64,000 nt of DNA from Alphaproteobacteria bacterium. Its GTDB lineage: Bacteria > Pseudomonadota > Alphaproteobacteria > Rhodobacterales > Rhodobacteraceae. The translations under genes were made by a program, and so were the position numbers. The notes under the pieces are model-generated. The model ran no database searches and was not told where the DNA came from. It saw only the letters and a list, made by a program, of their open reading frames with translations. Below, piece by piece: positions 60,341 through 64,000 of the stretch. Location of the stretch: assembly GCA_030425395.1 (NCBI GenBank), contig JAUIAS010000005.1:62001-126000 (forward strand), written 5' to 3'. Every line of letters begins with the position of its first letter. Within the stretch, counting starts at the first letter, position 1.

Positions 60341-61348
60341 TTACAGGCGATACACCCGCGCGGCCGTGCCGGAGAACATCGCGGTTTTCGCCGCCTCGTC
60401 ATAGCGGGCGGCGATCTTTTTCATCGCGTTCCAGTAGACCGGATAACTGACCGACAGCTTGTCCACCGGAAAGTTCGATTCGAACATGCAGCGGTCTGGC
60501 CCGAACACGTCAATCATGTGGTGGTAATAATGGGCCTGCGCCGCGACCAGTTCGTCGGACCCCGGCGGGGTGTCGCGCCCGTCCCAACCGAACCCGTTGA
60601 CCGGCATCGCCAGCCCGCCCAGCTTGGCCACCACATTGGGGCATTGGGCAATCAGTGACATTTCCTCCTGCCATTGGGCAAAGCGCTCCTCGCGCTGTCC
60701 GGCGAACCGGACCGTGCCCATCGGGGTGCCGAAATGGTCGAGGATGATCGTGGTATCGGGACAGGCCCGCGCGAGTTGCAGGAACTCGCCGTTCTGCGGA
60801 TGGAAATGCCATGTGTCATAGGTCATCCCCCGCGCACCGAGCATCGCGACACCGCGCTGGAAATCGGCATTCAGATAGAGGTGCGGAATTTCGCCGCCCC
60901 TGAACATGATGCGGTCGCGTTCAGGGTCAAAGGCACCGGCGTGGCGTATGCCGCGAAACAGGGGCCAGGCGGCCTGATGCGCATCCAGAACGTCCCCCAG
61001 AACATCGGGGGGCAGGCACAGATCGGCATGTGCCACGATCGCCGCGATCTGTGCGCGGTCCGGTTCGCGGGCCGCCTGTGCGGCCAGTCCGGCCACATAT
61101 TCCGTTTCGCGGACAGGATCGAAGGGGCCCGCATTGCCCCGGTCATAGCCCGCGCCGCATTCGATAAAGACTGTTTTGGTGACGTTATGCCCGCTGCCCG
61201 TATCCGCCCAGAGTTCAGACAGTTCATAGACAGACCCGAGCCGGTCGGGCCACAGGTGATGGTGGGGGTCAACGATTTCTCGGGCCGGGTCGATAATGGC
61301 TTCGCGGATCTGGTCGTGCCAGCCGTTCAGGTCGCTTGGATAAAACAT
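60341..61348 (-). CDS. Amidohydrolase 2 family protein (TIM-barrel metal-dependent hydrolase)
   Basis: A 335-residue TIM-barrel hydrolase. The N-terminal metal motif is REIVDPHHHLWPDRLG, the middle His lies in ILDHFGTPMG, and the C-terminal Asp/Asn region is MFESNFPVDKLSVSYPVYWN, the signature of the fuconolactonase/4-sulfomuconolactonase/PDC hydrolase branch. Likely hydrolyses a lactone or cyclic ester; substrate unknown. Only five bases separate its stop from that of the HD-domain gene. Confidence 0.88.
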   Translation of the reverse strand: MFYPSDLNGWHDQIREAIIDPAREIVDPHHHLWPDRLGSVYELSELWADTGSGHNVTKTVFIECGAGYDRGNAGPFDPVRETEYVAGLAAQAAREPDRAQIAAIVAHADLCLPPDVLGDVLDAHQAAWPLFRGIRHAGAFDPERDRIMFRGGEIPHLYLNADFQRGVAMLGARGMTYDTWHFHPQNGEFLQLARACPDTTIILDHFGTPMGTVRFAGQREERFAQWQEEMSLIAQCPNVVAKLGGLAMPVNGFGWDGRDTPPGSDELVAAQAHYYHHMIDVFGPDRCMFESNFPVDKLSVSYPVYWNAMKKIAARYDEAAKTAMFSGTAARVYRL

Positions 61349-61383
61349 GCGGATCTCCCTTTGATCCGCAGGTTAGGGGCAGA

Positions 61384-61902
61384 TCAGTGCCGGCACAATG
61401 TCCCAAGCTGCATGCGCAGCGCAGACCGCATATCCGGGTCGCTGAGCGGCACATTGATCAGGACGGACCCGTCCACATCCCAGATTTCCACGTGTTTGCT
61501 GGTGATACGTGCGGCGCCCAGCGTATCGTATCCGCGCCGCAGGACCGTGCGGGGGCGTCCATCGGTGCCGGGCTGCAATATCCGCATCTCGCGACGCACC
61601 GGATCAAAGTAGACTTCGGGCTGGGAGTAGGTCTTGTTGCGCAGGATGAGTGCCGCGCCACAGAACATGAAGAAGATCGACGCACCCAGCTTGTACAGCA
61701 TCAACGACGGATCGGTGCTGGACGACGGCAACAGCCACAGCCCCGGAGCGCTGAGGATGAAGGAGGCACCGATCAGGCGGAACATGACCCGCAAGGCCAC
61801 ATGACTGCCTTCAAAGCCAAGTTTGACCGGCAGGTCCACGTCCAGGATACCACCCGCCATCGGGGTTGGAAAAACGCTCTGTCTCATCATCGTTGCGGTC
61901 AT
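61384..61902 (-). CDS. Small membrane protein, hypothetical
   Basis: A 172-residue protein with two adjacent hydrophobic helices (VMFRLIGASFILSAPGLWLL and LYKLGASIFFMFCGAALILR) and a C-terminal soluble domain (YFDPVRREMRILQPG) that resembles small bacterial pleckstrin-homology-like folds, though I cannot confirm this. ATG 61902 is preceded by GGGGCCGAAACC. No family name recognised. Possibly co-transcribed with the amidohydrolase 35 bases downstream. Confidence 0.65.
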   Translation of the reverse strand: MTATMMRQSVFPTPMAGGILDVDLPVKLGFEGSHVALRVMFRLIGASFILSAPGLWLLPSSSTDPSLMLYKLGASIFFMFCGAALILRNKTYSQPEVYFDPVRREMRILQPGTDGRPRTVLRRGYDTLGAARITSKHVEIWDVDGSVLINVPLSDPDMRSALRMQLGTLCRH

Positions 61903-62152
61903 GGTTTCGGCCCCGTTTTGGTGCTGCTGTTCAATCCTCCCGTAATGGTTGCGTGGCAATCGGGGCACAAATGAGGCGCGCACAGGTCCATGACGTGACA
62001 ATTGAACTTCTGGATTCTGGTCGCGTCGGGGTTGCAGTTGCCGCGCTCAGGTGGCACTCGGCCCCCAATGCCCACGCTGGCCCCTGCCCGCGCGCGCACC
62101 CAAGGCTTTGCCGGCCATGACACAGGCACCATGGCTTTGTGAGACTGGCCAC
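61903..62152. other. Divergent intergenic region upstream of rpsF
   Basis: 250 bases between the small membrane protein and the rpsF promoter. A short minus-strand frame ending in MDLCAPHLCPDCHATITGG overlaps the membrane-protein start; it is cysteine-rich but has no ribosome site. Nothing else is supported. Confidence 0.4.
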
Positions 62153-62180
62153 TTGCGACTTTGGGCGATCCGTGTATATC
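62153..62180 (+). promoter_or_regulatory. Candidate rpsF operon promoter
   Basis: TTGCGA (62153-62158), a 16-base spacer, and TATATC (62175-62180) give a plausible housekeeping promoter about 100 bases before rpsF, leaving room for a structured leader. Confidence 0.5.
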
Positions 62181-62187
62181 GGGGCTT

Positions 62188-62239
62188 CCTTCCGCATCCG
62201 AGTGTGACCGCGCATCCCTCGTGACGGGGCCGCGGAAGG
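62188..62239 (+). promoter_or_regulatory. Structured 5' leader of rpsF, candidate S6:S18 autoregulatory site
   Basis: CCTTCCGC (62188-62195) pairs perfectly with GCGGAAGG (62232-62239), enclosing an inner hairpin CCC(T)CG-TGA-CGGGG at about 62216-62229 and unpaired CCG trinucleotides. S6:S18 complexes are known to bind a CCG-containing bulge in their own mRNA leaders; the location is right, but the exact known motif was not confirmed. Confidence 0.4.
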
Positions 62240-62287
62240 GGTGGCCCCGGCTTTGAAATGCGCCCCGACAAAAGAACAGGAGTGCAC

Positions 62288-62641
62288 ATGCCGCTTTACG
62301 AGCATGTAATGATTGCGCGTCAGGACTTGTCCAACACGCAAGCCGAAGGCCTCATCGAACATTTCAGCACCGTACTGGCTGACAACGGCGGCAAGATCGT
62401 CGACAGCGAGTATTGGGGCGTCAAGACGATGGCTTACAAGATCAACAAGAACCGCAAGGGCCACTATGCCTTCCTGCGTTCCGATGCACCCGCGTCGGCC
62501 GTTCAGGAAATGGAACGCCTGATGCGCCTTCATGACGACGTGATGCGCGTTCTCACCATCAAGGTGGACGAGCATGCAGAAGGCCCATCGGTTCAGATGC
62601 AGAAGCGCGACGAACGCGGCGAACGCCGTGAACGCCGCTGA
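62288..62641 (+). CDS. rpsF: 30S ribosomal protein S6
   Basis: A 117-residue small-subunit protein of the platform, partner of S18. MPLYEHVMIARQDLSNTQAE, GVKTMAYKINKNRKGHYAF and the charged C-terminal tail rich in Glu/Arg (KRDERGERRERR) are typical of alphaproteobacterial S6. ACAGGAGTGC precedes ATG 62288; the frame is open 30 bases further upstream. First gene of rpsF-rpsR-rplI. Confidence 0.98.
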   Translation: MPLYEHVMIARQDLSNTQAEGLIEHFSTVLADNGGKIVDSEYWGVKTMAYKINKNRKGHYAFLRSDAPASAVQEMERLMRLHDDVMRVLTIKVDEHAEGPSVQMQKRDERGERRERR

Positions 62642-62667
62642 ACGGCTTGAGGAAAGGACGCTAAACC

Positions 62668-62895
62668 ATGGCAGCTAAACCATTTTTCCGCCGCCGCAAA
62701 GTGTGCCCCTTCTCGGGCGACAATGCACCGGCAATCGACTACAAAGACACCCGTCTGTTGCAGCGCTATATCTCTGAGCGCGGCAAGATTGTCCCATCGC
62801 GTATCACCGCCGTTTCGGCCAAGAAGCAGCGTGAACTCGCCCGTGCCATCAAGCGCGCGCGCTTCCTCGCCCTTCTGCCCTACGCCGTGAAGTAA
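62668..62895 (+). CDS. rpsR: 30S ribosomal protein S18
   Basis: A 75-residue basic protein: [40 protein letters not shown] and the RNA-binding [20 protein letters not shown] tail. It binds 16S rRNA together with S6. Only one Cys is present (VCPFSG), so the zinc form of S18 is not expected. 26 bases after rpsF with a GAGGAAAGGA ribosome site. Confidence 0.98.
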   Translation: MAAKPFFRRRKVCPFSGDNAPAIDYKDTRLLQRYISERGKIVPSRITAVSAKKQRELARAIKRARFLALLPYAVK

Positions 62896-62907
62896 GGAGG
62901 CAGACAG

Positions 62908-63498
62908 ATGCAAGTCATTCTTCTCGAACGTGTTGCCAAGCTTGGCCAGATGGGCGACGTCGTTGACGTTCGCGCAGGCTATGCCCGCAACTTCCTGCTT
63001 CCTCAGCGCAAGGCTCTGACAGCGTCGGACGCCAACATCGCGCAGTTCGAAGCGCAGAAAGCCCAGCTCGAAGCACGCAACCTCGAAACCCGCAAGGAAG
63101 CCGAAGCGCTCGCCGAGCGGATCGAGGGACAGCAGTTCATCGTGATTCGTTCCGCATCGGATTCCGGCTCGCTTTATGGCTCCGTCACCACACGTGACGC
63201 CGCCGAAGCCGCGACCGAGGCAGGCTTCTCCGTGGACCGCAAGCAGGTTTCTCTGACCGCCCCGATCAAGTATCTGGGCCTGCACACGGTCAACGTGCTG
63301 CTTCACCCCGAGGTGAGCACCTCGATCGAGCTTAACGTTGCACGCTCCCCCGAAGAGGCCGAGCTTCAGGCATCCGGCAAGTCCATTCAGGACGCCGCAG
63401 CCGAAGAAGACGCCGCAGCGGATTACGAGATCGCCGAGCTGTTCGACGATCTTGGCGGCGCGGCTGGCGACGAAGACGGTCAGGGCGACGACGCGTAA
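62908..63498 (+). CDS. rplI: 50S ribosomal protein L9
   Basis: A 196-residue large-subunit protein. The N-terminal domain [20 protein letters not shown] and [20 protein letters not shown] binds 23S rRNA; a long connecting helix (about 45-78) leads to the C-terminal domain with [19 protein letters not shown]. The acidic Ala/Glu/Asp-rich extension after residue 150 makes it longer than the E. coli protein (149), as is common in this bacterial group. AAGGAGGCAG is its ribosome site. Confidence 0.97.
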   Translation: MQVILLERVAKLGQMGDVVDVRAGYARNFLLPQRKALTASDANIAQFEAQKAQLEARNLETRKEAEALAERIEGQQFIVIRSASDSGSLYGSVTTRDAAEAATEAGFSVDRKQVSLTAPIKYLGLHTVNVLLHPEVSTSIELNVARSPEEAELQASGKSIQDAAAEEDAAADYEIAELFDDLGGAAGDEDGQGDDA

Positions 63499-63521
63499 GC
63501 GTTCTCGACACCACCCTATCG

Positions 63522-63553
63522 AAAGGGCCGGGCAGTCTTGTCCGGCCCTTTTT
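63522..63553 (+). terminator. Intrinsic terminator of the rpsF-rpsR-rplI operon
   Basis: A perfect ten-pair stem AAAGGGCCGG/CCGGCCCTTT (63522-63531 with 63542-63551), ten-base loop, then T's, 24 bases after the rplI stop. The 240 bases from here to 63793 hold no supported gene. Confidence 0.92.
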
Positions 63554-63793
63554 CTATGGCGGGCCGCTGGGGGTGATCCGGTTGCGCAATGCGCAGATCA
63601 ACTCGGGACATAGGCACCGGACGCCATCCGTGTTTTTCAGGCAACCACCAGCTTGTCACCTTCGAAGGGTGGGATCGGATATGCCGGAGCCTGTGCAACA
63701 ACCGCCTTGCGCAGACCGCAGGAAACGGGGACTCTGGCCCGGCCCTGCCCCGTGCGATCCGCATATAAACGCAGTCGAAAAAAGAGAGCCAGA

Positions 63794-64000
63794 ATGACAG
63801 ATACGCCCATCGCGGCCCGCATCCGTGCGAGCTTTGACAGCCAGACGATGATGCAAACGCTGGGCGGCGTGTTCGAACATGCCGAACCGGGGTTGGTGCG
63901 GCTGTCCGCCGAGGTCCGCCCGGACCTGCGCCAGCAACAGGGCGTTGCCCATGGCGGGCTTGTGTTCACGCTGGCGGACAGCGCGGCGGGATATGCGGCG
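63794..64000 (+). CDS. PaaI-type thioesterase, 3' end beyond window
   Basis: The first 69 residues of a hotdog-fold thioesterase: MTDTPIAARIRASFDSQTMM, a central strand region LVRLSAEVRPDLRQQQGVAH and the PaaI-type motif HGGLVFTLADSAAGYA, whose His/Gly/Gly and Asp line the active site. Family members hydrolyse aryl- or acyl-CoA. AGAGAGCC precedes ATG 63794. Divergent or antisense alternatives are shadows. Confidence 0.85.
   Translation, partial: MTDTPIAARIRASFDSQTMMQTLGGVFEHAEPGLVRLSAEVRPDLRQQQGVAHGGLVFTLADSAAGYAA

Noticed and set aside
61899-62132. Cysteine-rich minus-strand frame ending in MDLCAPHLCPDCHATITGG.
   Set aside because: It resembles a zinc ribbon or CxxCH site, but there is no ribosome site and it overlaps the better-supported start of the membrane protein.

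Overview
The window reads as a chromosomal segment of an alphaproteobacterium of the family Rhodobacteraceae (Roseobacter/Rhodobacter group). The support is high GC with strong G/C third-position bias, a complete Rhodobacterales-type gene transfer agent (GTA) head-tail cluster, short dispersed palindromic repeats next to gene 3' ends, and the gene families present (usg, DUF2855, DUF502, GTA gp1-gp15). Nothing in the sequence lets me name a genus.

Layout. 1-5.8 kb: a partial acyl-CoA synthetase, a hotdog thioesterase, zwf-pgl (oxidative branch of glucose-6-phosphate metabolism), a DUF2855 protein and usg. 5.9-13.2 kb: gyrA, an M32 carboxypeptidase, ctaA (heme A synthesis), trmJ and a ThiE-like protein. 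13.2-21.2 kb: a head-to-head HupE-like/DUF4198 pair whose start codons share one CATG, psuK-psuG (pseudouridine breakdown), DUF502, a patatin, 3-hydroxybutyrate dehydrogenase and an M19 dipeptidase. Around 21.3 kb a minus-strand promoter, stem-loop and terminator fit an undescribed small RNA. 21.5-25.8 kb: an orphan ABC substrate-binding protein, a CAT-anticodon tRNA, an EnvZ-like histidine kinase and a metallo-beta-lactamase-fold hydrolase.

26-36 kb looks like an accessory region entered just after tRNA-Asn. It holds an Abi-alpha (DUF4393) type protein with lower GC, a junction where a gene fragment and a histidine kinase both seem to have lost their 5' ends, and four unusual envelope genes: a 1273-residue exported peptidoglycan-binding protein with a Ser-Pro-Asp repeat, an autotransporter-type beta barrel, a lipoprotein alpha/beta hydrolase, and a LysM-like protein with glycine/alanine-rich membrane-active-looking segments. 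I recognise no published system with this set.

36.4-38.2 kb: cysE and two small hypothetical genes. 38.2-52.6 kb: the full GTA structural cluster on the minus strand (gp1 to gp15 plus gp3.5, gp10.1 and a trailing DUF7742-like gene), behind a promoter very close to the sigma-70 consensus, with a strong hairpin just after the capsid gene. 52.7-59.5 kb: a cell-envelope and lipid block on the same strand (fabD, fabG, acpP, a HisA paralogue, an arginase-family protein, fabF, mltG). 59.7-64 kb: an HD-domain protein, an amidohydrolase, a small membrane protein, the rpsF-rpsR-rplI ribosomal operon with a structured leader, and the start of a PaaI-type thioesterase.
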